DNA of 64,000 bases from positions 31,260,917 to 31,324,916 of the forward strand of contig OX422221.1 of the NCBI GenBank assembly GCA_949130495.1, given 5' to 3'. The notes under the pieces were generated by a model. The model saw only the letters and a program-made list of their open reading frames with translations, did no database searches and was not told where the DNA came from. Numbering within the stretch: the first letter of the stretch is position 1; each line of letters opens with the position of its first letter. The stretch is from Sambucus nigra. Lineage: Eukaryota; Streptophyta; Magnoliopsida; Dipsacales; Adoxaceae. The position numbers and the translations under genes are program-made. Shown piece after piece: positions 1 to 10,523 of the stretch.

Positions 1-3000
1 CATCAGGTTCTAGTGCCCTTAGGATCTGTACGGCTTATTATGCTTTCAACGTTGCTTTTTTTGATATAGAGCCCTATGTTTAGGATTGTCGATTTCTTTG
101 ACGAGATTTCGTTCTCCTGCTATAATGTGTATACATTAGTGAATTCTAATTTCGTTCGGATACGTGCGTGTGCCGAACGATGACGGATGTCAGAAGACTA
201 CCGTTAAGCGTACATCAGGAGGCAAGGCTCAGTTGAGATTATAAAATATATCCGAGGATGATGACCGTAGTCGAGGTCACCTCCATTATGGCACGAGAAG
301 CCAATACTAGAAAGGCGACTAAGGCGCAACAATGATTTCCAAATATCGTTATAGTCAAATGAGGTGCGAGGGTAAACTTACCCAACGTATTACCAAAAAA
401 AAACAAAAAAAACGTGTAGAGAACTGTCAGTGAGAATTCTAAAAATGCGGAAATTGTTTGTGTTTACCAAAGGAGGTAAAGTATCCAAAGGTTTAGATAT
501 AGGACGGAGTGTGGCAAACTGAAAGTGAAAATTTAGAGAAAATTTTCTTGGCTTTCGGGATGAAGTTATAATGGTTGGAGTCAACCACCAATTTTAGAAG
601 TAGAATGCTATGCCTATAGGATAACCTTAGGTACAGTGTTGACCGTATGTTCCTTCCTCAACTGTTCAGGGTGAGAAGCAAACGTGGTTCTGAACTCATC
701 GCAGGAGGGCATGACAGAAGTCCAATTGTGGATATGAATCCTAATCGTTAGCAAATTTTGTATCGAAATATGTAGATACGAGTGGAGGAAACGACTCCAA
801 GTGGGAGACCAACTCGTAATAATAATTGATAATACTCGAGGAGGAAATTCTGATGGACGACTGATTCAGAGGTTGACAATGTTGTACTTTGCCAATAAAG
901 ACGATAATGCTCCTTGTGTGGGAAGCTTAAAGAAATCGAAGAAGTTCGTCGAGAATGAGACTGAATACGAGGGTGGTAGTGTAGCACCACAAAGGGATGT
1001 GGATACACATTCGTGGACCCATTTAAATGCTTCAGATAGTTAAATTCTTACCAATTAATGGTAAATTCAGTAAATACTATTACAAATAGTAATATGATCT
1101 TTATGGCCTAAAAAGCTAAGGGAACAACCGGGATGGCTAACAGGAATCGAGTCTACTAAAGTCCGAGAGAAGGGCGATCCTAACCTGGTTAGTAGGACCG
1201 GTGATAAGTGGATTATGTGTTGAGATATTTTGTGCGGAGTGAGATCGCTCGCGATAATATGTTCCAAAGTGAGTAAAAAGGACAAGAATACGGTGCCTAG
1301 TAAAAGGAAACGATTAAAGTAATTTTGTTTGGTTTGAGTAGACGTGTTATGTCCGAAAACCATTTGCGCAGTCAAAATGATTGACAAAGTAGAAGTGTAA
1401 GTTGTATCCTTAGAGGATGCGGCGTGTTTATGTGACACGAGCGAGTCACCATATTTTGTTCATTGCTAGATTAGCATGTGAGACGAGTTTAGTGCATATA
1501 GTTATAAATTTTACCATTATGTGAGTATTTTTTTTCCTAGCGTAGCGGGATTTTTCTTTGGCACTATCCGCGGAGGATGAATGTGTATATTAACAGTGTT
1601 AAGTATTTTATTGAGGTTACTCATCGTAGTGATGCGATATACGAGTATAGTATTATCTTTGATAAAACGTTATAGAAATGGTTAGTATGATAATGAGCCT
1701 TTATTGCAAGGCTATCGGAGTGGTTGCATTAGCGCAGCATGTTTTATGTTTGTTTTGGCGAGGCTTTACCTATAAGAAGGTTGGACTCGCACTTATATTT
1801 TCTATCCTAGTAACTTCGGAGGAGATAGTGGGATCGAGATATTCGATGCCAAAGTATGTATAGACTTTGTTAGTATAATTCTGAATGTATCGGGATTTAC
1901 CGTTGAGCGAAAAGATTTGACTCAGTATTATGTTTAGCACTCCGGACTTAGTGATAGGAAAACTGCATTGTTATATTTATCCTTTAGAGATGTGGGAGTT
2001 AATATTTATACCCCTATTATTAGGGAAAGGAATTTTGAGAATTCCGACTGTATGTATTCGAGGTTTATGGAATGCTATTACCACCAACCTATACTGAACA
2101 ATAGTGCAATTAATGAAACGTTCTTTGTTAAGCATAATTACGGGAGAAATTATAACTTTTCTGTCAAGGGACGGAATAAAGGGGTATATGCTATGGACGG
2201 AGGACCTAACGGATTTCGATAACCGACAATTCTAGGTAGTAGTGTATCGGGGGGGTTCCTTGTTTGGATTTCGCTTTGCGAGACATCCCACGCATGAAAC
2301 TTAGCGTAAGGTTGGAAATAGGGAGACGTCTGGTCACTATTCCATGAGTTCGGTACCCTGGTAGAAATGGGATCAAGTAATTATGTATGTAAGTTGGAAG
2401 TTGAATTTTGTCTTAAAGCTATTGGAAGCCGGATCTTGTGGTAAGAAAGTATTGAAAGTTACCCCACGAGTTGAGGGGTGGAACGATGATAAGGAGAATT
2501 TAAGAATTTTAATTTCCAGGGTGATTGAGAGTACCCAAATGTCGTAAACGCGTTCAAAACACGAGGCGAGTAAAGAGTTAGAATGATTTTTAGCGTGGAT
2601 TATCTGGAAAGAACTTTATTATACAAAAGAGATGACTTGAAATTATTTTGATGAATAGAGCGCTACTGATTTATTTTGGTTGTTGTACCTATTTGGGAAA
2701 AATTGTTATACTTACCTGAAGAAGGTTGAGAATTATTATTCCTCTTTTATTGTCATGGAATTTGAATGCCCTATTCCTTCTATTTCGTTGAATTTAGTTC
2801 GTTCTACGGATGAGTAGCACGTCGTTCGCTCTTCTAGGGCGGTCAGGGTGTTGCAAAAATGTGGGCATCTTTGTTAACTGCAGTTAATATCGTCCGAGTC
2901 GAAGGGACGTGGTTATGGATGTGTGTCATATATGTTTGTGGGACTAGTTTAATGAAGTGGAAGTGATAAAGTGGATTAAACGTCACATGAGGGGCGATAA

Positions 3001-3654
3001 TCTATACATAGGTGTGCAATTAGAATAGCACACCCTAATTTGAATTGGAAGACTGTGGGAAGCCATTTAAGAAGAGTATTCCTTGAATGGAGCAGAATTA
3101 AATGATTATGAAGAACACTCGGAGCGAAATTTTTAGTAATCAAATGTGAGAGCGACTCACACATATAAAGGGTGATGATGTTAGTACGGTATAAGAGATC
3201 CAGAAGTGCGCTTCGTGAAGAGAAGAGCACGGGTGTAACTGTTGGCATACTACAAGGAAGGAAGGGGAGTATTACGTGTCACTTAATGTGAGACATTTCA
3301 AGGAAGAATCGATGTTTAGCGGGACGTAGTGATTGTCTCTACATGCACCGCCCATTGGTAAGGTTGGGTTGAAAGAGGAGAATCAACCAAAGAAATTTTG
3401 TGTTTAGCTACAATTCCTGAATTTGGAAGAGGTCGGTAAAGTCGGTACAGTTCTTGGATGGGTTGCCATCCTCAAAACAAGATCAAAGGTTCATCCCGAA
3501 TATGGGAATAAAGTCTCCGAGAAGGAGGTGATTGATACTCCTTTAAGCTGACTTACAATATTAACTAGTATGCCCCAGACTTCCTTTGAAAGGAAGGATC
3601 GCGCCAGTGCATGATCCGGCGCAGTATAAATTTCTAAATCAATATTAGAATTGG

Positions 3655-4290
3655 TGAATCCCACCTTTGATATGGGATTTCGGGAACCAACGAAGATAAG
3701 GTTTCATTTTGAGTAGGATGTATCACCCTTAGCCAGGGAATAGGCGCATGGTGATTAAAGATTTGTGGAGCTACATGAAGGAGATTTTGGAATCTTGATA
3801 CGATGATTTCTGGAATGCGCTGTGGAAGCACTCGTACCTGTTTGTCACCTACGAGGTGCTTATTTAGGTTTTGTTATGGAAGAACCTCGACTATTCTCCT
3901 TCCGTATGTTTAGAGGTTAGTAGATAATCAGAGTTTTTGGATCGGTCGAGAGAACATACGATAACTGTGGTAGAATTCCACGACTGTTTTAGGTGAGCAA
4001 GAGTGATCAAATGTTCGTATAATTTTATCAGAATGGGAGTTTTGTATATGAATAAATCCTAGTATTTGTCATGTAGCGAGGTGCGGTAATGAAATTTATA
4101 ACGTATAGGCGTGACCTATGTGAATGTTGTCGGTTGGGAGCACAATGTGAAGTGTCTCCAATGAGAATGTAAAACAATGTCCCTGTGAAGAAAAAGCTAT
4201 AGTGACTGAACGCCGTAATGTGTTGTTAGTTTCTGTACGGAAAAGGATATCCAGAATTGTGCTACCTGATAGGCCTTATTTTCCGAATTT
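3655..4290 (+). pseudogene. Integrase and chromodomain remnant of Tekay-1
   Basis: At 3720-3780 a reading YHP*PGNRRM...K lines up with the YHPQTDGQTER block of Ty3 integrase, which carries the catalytic Glu. It is preceded by a TKIRFHFE-like string equivalent to the conserved segment before it. At ~4130 a VGWEHNVK reading corresponds to VQWRHHNVEES in the C-terminal chromodomain-like tail of the intact Tekay copy. The tail is followed by the same fixed sequence (fragment TTCGGGACAAAATTC) that precedes the polypurine tract there. Stops and frame changes interrupt every segment, so no protein could be made. The assignment rests on motif order and position relative to the PPT, not on a continuous alignment. 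Confidence 0.5.
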
Positions 4291-4310
4291 CGGGACAAAA
4301 TTCCGTTATT

Positions 4311-4322
4311 AGGGGGGAAGTA
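4311..4322 (+). other. Polypurine tract of Tekay-1
   Basis: The run AGGGGGGAAG followed by TA abuts the TGTAATACCCC start of the 3' LTR. The same tract, in reverse complement, lies at 13526-13537 in the intact relative. It primes plus-strand DNA synthesis. Confidence 0.8.
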
Positions 4323-7300
4323 TGTAATACCCCGTATTTTTATAGCTTTTAAATTATGGGATTTATTAAATTTAATTGAGATAAATTAATTTAATTTTAA
4401 TCCGGAATGTTGTTTTAAATATTTACTAGCGTGACGAGAGTCAGTAATTATTGGAAATATGTTATTTGTTGAATAAAAATGAGATTTATTTTTATAATAT
4501 TGTCACGTGTGAATAAAATGACCATTATGGAAATTTAAGTCGGGACGCGCCCGTGTCGCGTCGGGACTAAATATTGATAAATAAAAGTGGATATTTTATA
4601 AGTTGTTCGTATGGTCGTTTTGAGTGCGCCAATGCGTCCGGAAGGGTCGAGATAGTCAGAAAAGTGTGCCCGGGGGTTTAGTTTGGGTCTCGGGACGTTT
4701 TAGGCCTAATTAGTAACCCGGAAGGGCATTTTAGTCATTTTGTATTTTTGGGTAATTAAACCTACGAAAATTAAAGGGGTATATCAGATGTTTAGGTTAT
4801 CTCCTAGGGTTAGAAAACTCAAAACTCTAGAACGGCCATTGGAGAGGAGATGAGAGAGCTCTCAAGGCATTCCAAAGCTCAAAACTCAACCGTTTGCACT
4901 GCCGCCACCGCCAACGCGTAGATCGTAAGACGGGGAACGCAACGACACCAAATTCGGCACCAAACCAGAACACCGAAAATCCCACGAAAGTGTTTATCTT
5001 GCTTATTTCGTTGATGCATCTTTCATATTAGTTTAGGAAAGATTAGGATGAGTTATATGGAAGAAAAACCCAATTTGAGATGGAAATTGCATGTAGTGAT
5101 GATATATAGGATATTCTCGAAACCCCTTTGTCATGTAGAGGATTAAACCACGAAATTATGATGTTTTATAAGAAGGAAATTCTAGAAAAGATTTGTTAGA
5201 ACCATGTTTAGGAGATTTCCAGGGTTTTTGATGTTTACATGAATTGTGGGTTGTTAATCCATGTTTAGTGACGGAAATTGACATGTTTTTCGTAGGAAAT
5301 GCATAATATTATGTTAGGATGTTAGTAGTACAAATCTTTGAAAGTTTGGGAACGCAAAACTTGAATTTGGATGAAGATATGTGTTAGAACCCGTAACTGC
5401 AAAACTGCAGAAATCGCAATACCTGCTTGATTGATCGATCGAGCCCAGAACATCGATCGATCGAAGGTTTGATCGATCGAGCCCCAGACCTCGATCGATC
5501 GACCCCTCCTGGAAAACTCATGTTTTCCCTTCTTAATTAGTTGAAATTCAATTTAATGTGAAATAATTCTTGGACATCCTTAATATAGTGTTTTGGCAGA
5601 TAGGGAAGACCAGTAGGGCATATGAATAATATTGGGACTTTTAATACGAGACGAGAATTGTAATTTTTGGGATAATTTCTTAAGGGTCGATGAATTTATG
5701 TATTAAAGGGAGAGATGCATAAGCGAGTTACGTTGGAACATTAAAAGGACACCTACTGAATTTTATACTTGGGAGGATAGAGTCCATTAGAGTTACGTAA
5801 TAAGTTGGAAGAATCCTTCGAATTAAGGTTAGAGACGAACCCTTATACGCAATACTAATAATGTGAAAATAAGGATAAATGTCGTAACTATGGGATTTGA
5901 GATATACCTAATATGGATATGGTAATATTAGTATAGTTATATGATTGTGTATGCATATACTATCTATGTGTGAAAATCATACCCACGCTACTTGCTATCC
6001 CCGAGGTTACCGCGTTGGGACGATCTTATCCTGTTTGCCTTACGGGGGATATTGATTCGTACCCTAGGAGGTAGATATCCTTGGTACAGGCTATCGAATG
6101 GATAGTTCAGACGGTCCTAAGAGACGCAGGTATATGCCATCCTCTTAGAAACTTGGAATCTATGCTTCTCCTCAACATTGTTTGTGTATGTGTTAATACA
6201 ATTCGAGAGTGATTCCAAATTTGTATTCCCCTTAATACGAGTGATTCGGGGTTTGGATAGTAGAGTATGCCCGCACCATAGTTTTATGAGGAGTGTTGTT
6301 ATGATATATATATATTTTACGTGTAGTTAATATATATATATGGAATTCTAAAATCTGGAACTGCCTACTGTGATTTGATGTGTAGGACATGGTTGATGAC
6401 TCAAATTGTAATACTTGTTTTGAGAAAGTATAATATGACACTGGAAAACTTTATAAATTAATAAAGTTAAAACGAGAATTTTTGGATACTAATTGAAATA
6501 TTCTTTTCAAACAATTGTATTGTTCAATTTTAAATCCTGCGAATAACCTAAGATAAGTTAAATCATTGGGGAAAGATAGTGTGATATATGACGAGATAGA
6601 CCATTGGGAAGGTTAGTGCGATAGGTGTGCACATTAGAAGAGAGGTGAGAATTTCTCAAGAGAGTGTCGCACTAATATGTTGTTGCATTAGCCTGTAATC
6701 AATTTAAATACTTGCTAAACGAATTTTTAAATCATATACACTATCGGGCTCTGATCCGTTTCCATTTCTCTTTCTCTCTTGTATATATATATGTATATAT
6801 TACAGGTGCCCAGCCACATGGGCGTCTTGCATAGGGTCCTTTGGCAGGAACGCGCTGCAGCTTAGGTGGGAGTTGGAGGCCTGTTGTTTAGACGATTTCA
6901 TCCATTTGATTCTACTCCTAGAATGTTCATTATTGGGGCATGTGTCACCCTTTCCATTATTTAGTTGTCATTTGGTTATTGTACTTCATCTATTTCTAGG
7001 ATTTTTACTTTGGGATTTATTATATTCTGGATGGTTTACTTTAAGTTTTATTGTTAGTAGCCAGCGGTTAAATGTTAAACTATTTCATTGATTGGTTCCG
7101 ATATACTTATGGTGTGATTCGTTATATATTAAATTGTTGTAATTAATTTAAATCTTGTTCTACATAATTAAAACTTTGAGAGGAACGTTAAAAAAAATGG
7201 TTTTGACACTTAGCTTAATTAATTACAGTGTTTAAATTGGAAATTTATTTTCACGATAGTGATGCTAAGAATGATCCAACTGTTCACCTTGATTTTAATT

Positions 7301-7346
7301 TAATAAAGGAGTGATCGCCCGGTATTTAATTAGGCGGGGTGTCACA
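4323..7346 (+). repeat. 3' LTR of Tekay-1 (~3.0 kb)
   Basis: It starts TGTAATACCCC after the polypurine tract and ends GGGGTGTCACA, the same termini as the LTRs of the Tekay element at 10524-21497. The two LTR families are related: both contain GTGCGCCAA and CGTCCGGAAGGGTC about 300-340 bp from the start, but much of the remaining sequence differs. LTRs of ~3 kb are typical of the Tekay/Del lineage. The right end abuts Athila-like LTR sequence, so Tekay-1 is inserted in that element; AGAAT at 7347-7351 may be one target-duplication copy, but its partner is outside the window. Confidence 0.85.
5430..5505. repeat. Cluster of GATCGATCGA self-complementary words in LTR
   Basis: Four copies of a GATCGATCGA-type palindrome occur within 76 bases, separated by short spacers that read GCCCAGA or GCCCCAGA. 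It lies in the middle of the Tekay-1 LTR. The related Tekay-2 LTR has an array built from a different palindrome (TCGTTCGAACGA). Confidence 0.85.
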
Positions 7347-7540
7347 AGAATAAAATTTAAATGAATCTGCATATATGTCCTCACCAATTTTGTGTTTCTC
7401 CCTTAGATTTGGATTGATTCCCTTACTTACCCTCCACACTAGTTTTGTTATAATTTTGTAGGTTCAAGGAAATTTTGATAGAAAGAAGTTGCATACAACG
7501 ACAAATAAATCTACATTTGAGCAATTTTTTTTATTCATCA
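7347..7540 (+). repeat. LTR A tail of Athila-like array (truncated by Tekay-1)
   Basis: This 194-bp piece matches the last ~190 bp of LTRs B (to 24516) and C (to 30486) and ends TTCATCA two bases before the PBS. The rest of LTR A is displaced to the left by insertion of Tekay-1. Confidence 0.85.
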
Positions 7541-7542
7541 AG

Positions 7543-7557
7543 TGGCGCCGTTGTCGA
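7543..7557 (+). other. PBS of Athila-like unit A (tRNA-Asp)
   Basis: TGGCGCCGTTGTCGA is complementary, with one mismatch, to the 3' end of plant tRNA-Asp(GUC), the primer used by Athila-type elements. Units B, C and D have the same site at 24519, 30489 and 37007. Confidence 0.8.
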
Positions 7558-7891
7558 TCTTTGGAGCTTGAAGCACTTGCAAGGATTACCTATTTGTGAT
7601 TCATTTGTATTGCACTTTTTATTATTTTTTGGACCATTTTTATATTTTTAGAAGGCTTGTATTAGGTTTATTTTATCATTGCTTGTATTGCGGTGCATAG
7701 AGACACCTTTATTTTATTTTACATTTTAAATTGGTAATAATTGAAGACAAGCGTGATAGGAAAACCGGACAAGGTAGAGAGGGCGTCCATAGGCGAGGAT
7801 TTAGAAGCCTCTCTATCTTGGGTCGGTAGGACTCCCGGGGACGACTGACATAGGCGTAATCTCCCCCTGATCGACTCAAAATTTTCGGCAC

Positions 7892-7913
7892 CCCACGGTC
7901 TAAAAACCGTGGG
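7892..7913 (+). other. Leader hairpin, unit A
   Basis: CCCACGG and CCGTGGG are perfect 7-bp arms around an 8-base loop, ~350 nt after the PBS. The hairpin recurs at 24869-24890 (one A.C mismatch) and 30840-30861 (perfect). Its position in the leader of a non-coding retroelement suits a packaging or dimerisation signal, but that is inference. Confidence 0.55.
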
Positions 7914-8344
7914 AGGTACATGTCTTACACCCTCGCGCCTCTCCTGTTAGCGAGTTAACTCTTTTGTGTGTTTTGTGTGCTCTTACTTGATTTTATTCTC
8001 GCATTTAGTTTTGAATGGTGTGATGAATTAAATTACTACGACCTACACCCAGTCACTCACGAGAAGGGATTTCATCACCCGACTCACTCTCTTACCATTG
8101 TTTGCTACCCTAGCCATCATTAAATTTAAAATACATTAACTAGGTAGCCCACTAGGAGAAAATTTTGCAAAGGCGATCACAAAGATTTCCGTGATTTTTT
8201 ATCGACCACGGACTTAATTAAAATTTGACTACCCTTTCACTAAATTTAAAGATCAAAATTGGCTATGTGGTAGTTAGGAAATTTTCTTTACTTGTGCGTG
8301 TGTCTAATTCATTTTTTTGTAGTCGAATTTTAGTGAGTTCATCC

Positions 8345-8715
8345 ATTCAAAGTGTCCATATTTTTCCCCACCTTTTCTTCCAAAAAATCCAAAAATATTT
8401 TCTTCCTTTATTTTTCCCAAAACCCCAAAAACATTTTCTTCCTTTATTTTTTTTAGAAAAATCCAAAAATATTTTCTTTCCTTTTGAATATTTTTTTTCC
8501 CACTATTTTCTTCCAAATAATCCAAAAAACATTTTCTTCCTTTATTTTTTTTTTAGAAAAATCCAAAAGTTTTTTCTTTCCTTTTGAAAAAAAAATCCCA
8601 ATTTTTTTCCCCACTCTTTGTTCCAAAAAATCCAAAAATATTTTCTTCCTTTCATTCTCTAAAAGTCCCCAAAATATTTCCTTTCTTTTTCATATTATTC
8701 AAAAACCACAAAAAA
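8345..8715 (+). repeat. Pyrimidine-rich imperfect tandem repeat, unit A
   Basis: About eight degenerate repeats of a 40-50 bp unit built on AAATCCAAAAATATTTTCTT and CCTTTATTTTTT, with little G. The same tract is at ~25320-25680 and, shortened, at ~31310-31600. Short open frames here are products of low complexity, not genes. Confidence 0.75.
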
Positions 8716-8791
8716 AAAGAGAACATCTTGAAAATAAAAAATATGGCCATGATCGGTGTTTCTTCACCCCCACCTTTGTCAAATAATCCTA

Positions 8792-8813
8792 CAAGGCTGA
8801 AGCTTCAGTCTTG
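8792..8813 (+). other. Second hairpin, unit A
   Basis: CAAGGCTGA and TCAGTCTTG form a 9-bp stem with one G.U pair and a 4-base loop, immediately before TCTGGGGGT. Units B (25757-25778) and C (31666-31687) have a perfectly paired CAAGACTGA/TCAGTCTTG version. Confidence 0.55.
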
Positions 8814-8960
8814 TCTGGGGGTCTCATCACCACAATTTTTCTGTCGCGCCGCGCCATCATTATTCTTATGCTTAGGGTGAGAATGGTTCGGTCTGGTTGA
8901 AGATATTAAACTTAGTGCTACCGGGGGGCACCCCTCATTTCTTGTACTAGTCTCATCCTG

Positions 8961-9177
8961 TTTGGGGGTGGTGTTTCACATCACCCTATGCTTTATCATG
9001 TTTATAGAGTTGTACACATTTTTTTTTCTTATCAATTATTCAGGTTTATTCTTGAGCTCACATGTCCACTTAATTAGCGGTTCATTCTGGTAATCTCTTT
9101 CCTACCTTATGCTCTCATTTTAAAAAATCATTTTACTTAACATCGAGGACGATGTTCCTTTTTGTTTGGGGGTGGGG
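8961..9177 (+). other. Internal PPT-like blocks, unit A
   Basis: TTTGGGGGTGGTG occurs at 8961-8973 and GTTTGGGGGTGGGG at 9164-9177. The functional-looking copy, next to the LTR start, is at 21982-21994. The block before 9164 carries CATCGAGGACGATGTT, a typical Athila 3' non-coding feature. These could be additional plus-strand priming sites. Confidence 0.5.
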
Positions 9178-9831
9178 AATTTTATCAGAATCGTGCCTCT
9201 TTTGAAAAATTTTGATTTTTAAACCTGATTTTTAAAATTTCGTGTAGTTTCTTTCATCTCACTCATTGATGTGAATTTTCAATCATCCATCTTTTAAAGT
9301 ATAGGAATCAAGCTAGAGAATATTTTTTCTAAATAGCTTATGTAATACATAACAAGGCATTTTGTACGTTGAATTTCCAGACTCAACAAAATTTGCGTAC
9401 TTATCATGTCATTACGTTTAGAGTTGAGGAGTACTACAATTCTAAACAGAACCTTAAGGATCACAAGTGGAGACTTTAGCCTGTGAGATTCGTGCCTTTC
9501 ACCTTTTAGAGAGTTTTACGCAATCTCCGAGTCACAAGTTGATTCAACTTCGTTTGGGTCCGCACTTTAAGTGTTGTATGATCTCATTATCTTTCATAAA
9601 ATTTTGTCTTGATCAACGATAACGACATCACTTTCGAGTTGTAAGAAACACGTGTCTTGAAATTTGTCCCGATCACTAGGTTTTCACCACACCTTCACTC
9701 ATACACCAACGAAATTCCATTTATCATACATTCATACACTTTCCATTTTCCATATCATCCCCATATACCATACCACCCATTTACATATTCATAGAGAATA
9801 GTGTTGAAAGTAAAAGGAGAAGATCCCTCAT

Positions 9832-10142
9832 AGAGAGTGTTTGCATTTTTAGCGAATATCTCTCCCAAAGCCGATTCAGATGGAGAAAAATTTGATACAA
9901 GTTTATGTTTGGGTTATTTGTATTTTTAGCAGATTTATCTCACACATTGATGCGTATTTGGAAAATAAAAAAAATATAGAAAAAAGAAGATAGAAACAAA
10001 AAAAAGGTAGAAAGGGAGATGATCTATCATAGAGAGTGTTTGAATTTTTAGCGGATATCTCTCCCAACGCCGATTCAGATAGAAAAAAATTAAATATAAA
10101 TCTATGTTGGGGTTATTTGTATTTTTAGCAGATTTATCTCAT
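9832..10142 (+). repeat. Four ATTTTTA-loop hairpins, internal unit A
   Basis: Hairpins centred at about 9848, 9925, 10046 and 10123 carry the apical strings GCATTTTTAGC, GTATTTTTAGC, GAATTTTTAGC and GTATTTTTAGC. Flanking arms pair by Watson-Crick and G.U, for example AGAGAG with CTCTCT. They form two alternating types duplicated once, and belong to the same class as the LTR hairpins at 23540-23900. Confidence 0.65.
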
Positions 10143-10518
10143 ACATTGATATGTATTTGGAAAAGAAGAAAAAGGGAAATTTGCAGTCAAGAAATAAAGA
10201 CATTTGTTCGTCTATGAGTGATACACCCTTCTCAAATATCCACCATCCATCCATTATATCATCATCCCATCCTATCCTACCTCACCTCATCCCACATATC
10301 TCATTTCATTTCCCCCTCACCCATAATCATCCATATTTTTCCTAGGTGTTCGGGCAAATGAAAGTCAACGTGGTGAATAACTCGACGTTCTCACTATAGT
10401 GATTAGCACTTCTTTCATGAGATCAATTTTCTTTCTTATTGTTCGTTCTTTCTTATATGTGTGTGAGACGTTTGAACTTGATTACATTTAATCACCTCCT
10501 CACACACAAGAGCGATAC

Positions 10519-10523
10519 ACTAA
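10519..10523. other. Target site duplication of Tekay-2, left copy
   Basis: ACTAA is repeated at 21498-21502. The uninterrupted site is visible in units B (~27468) and C (~33401), which read GATACACTAACCCATATC. Confidence 0.9.

Larger units (their letters stand above)
1..4322 (+). mobile_element. Decayed Tekay/Del-like Ty3 element (Tekay-1), internal region
   Basis: The first ~110 bases match the leader that follows the PBS in the intact minus-strand Tekay element at 10524-21497. That leader starts immediately after its TGGTATCAGAGC primer site, so the missing 5' LTR and PBS lie just left of base 1. The region ends in a polypurine tract and the 3' LTR at 4323. Between ~190 and ~3650 I find no intact domain and no long reading frame. 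From ~3655 onward, scattered integrase and chromodomain motifs are legible through stops and frameshifts. The size (~4.3 kb) is close to the 4.85 kb internal region of the intact relative, so this is best read as an old gag-pol decayed by point mutations and small indels. An originally non-coding derivative cannot be excluded for the left 3.5 kb. Confidence 0.75.
7541..10523 (+). mobile_element. Internal region of Athila-like LARD, unit A (left part)
   Basis: This is 2,983 bp from the PBS to the point where Tekay-2 is inserted; it resumes at 21503. No gag, protease, RT or integrase motif is present in any frame. In order it holds a leader with a CCCACGG/CCGTGGG hairpin, a pyrimidine-rich imperfect tandem repeat, and a CAAGNCTGA/TCAGTCTTG hairpin. 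These are followed by several TTTGGGGGTGG-type blocks and four GTATTTTTAGC/GCATTTTTAGC-type hairpins. GTTTGGGGGTGG-type blocks after a GAGGAC...ATGTT string are characteristic of the 3' non-coding region of Athila elements. The unit therefore looks like leader plus 3' untranslated region with the coding part deleted. It depends on an autonomous partner, which I do not see here. Confidence 0.8.

Noticed and set aside
7709..7921. Minus-strand open frame of ~65-70 codons preserved in all three Athila-like units (also 24701-24898 and 30672-30869)
   Set aside because: It is antisense to the element leader, has no recognisable domain, and its conservation is explained by overall similarity of the units and the CCCACGG hairpin in the same stretch.
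8225..8880. Overlapping open frames on both strands rich in Phe, Lys and Ser
   Set aside because: They come from the pyrimidine-rich tandem repeat; codon content is low complexity and frames change between units.
10151..10345. Small conserved open frame starting MYLEKKKK in each unit
   Set aside because: Lies in A-rich sequence next to the hairpins; C-terminus changes between units (27099, 33027) and there is no start or domain support.
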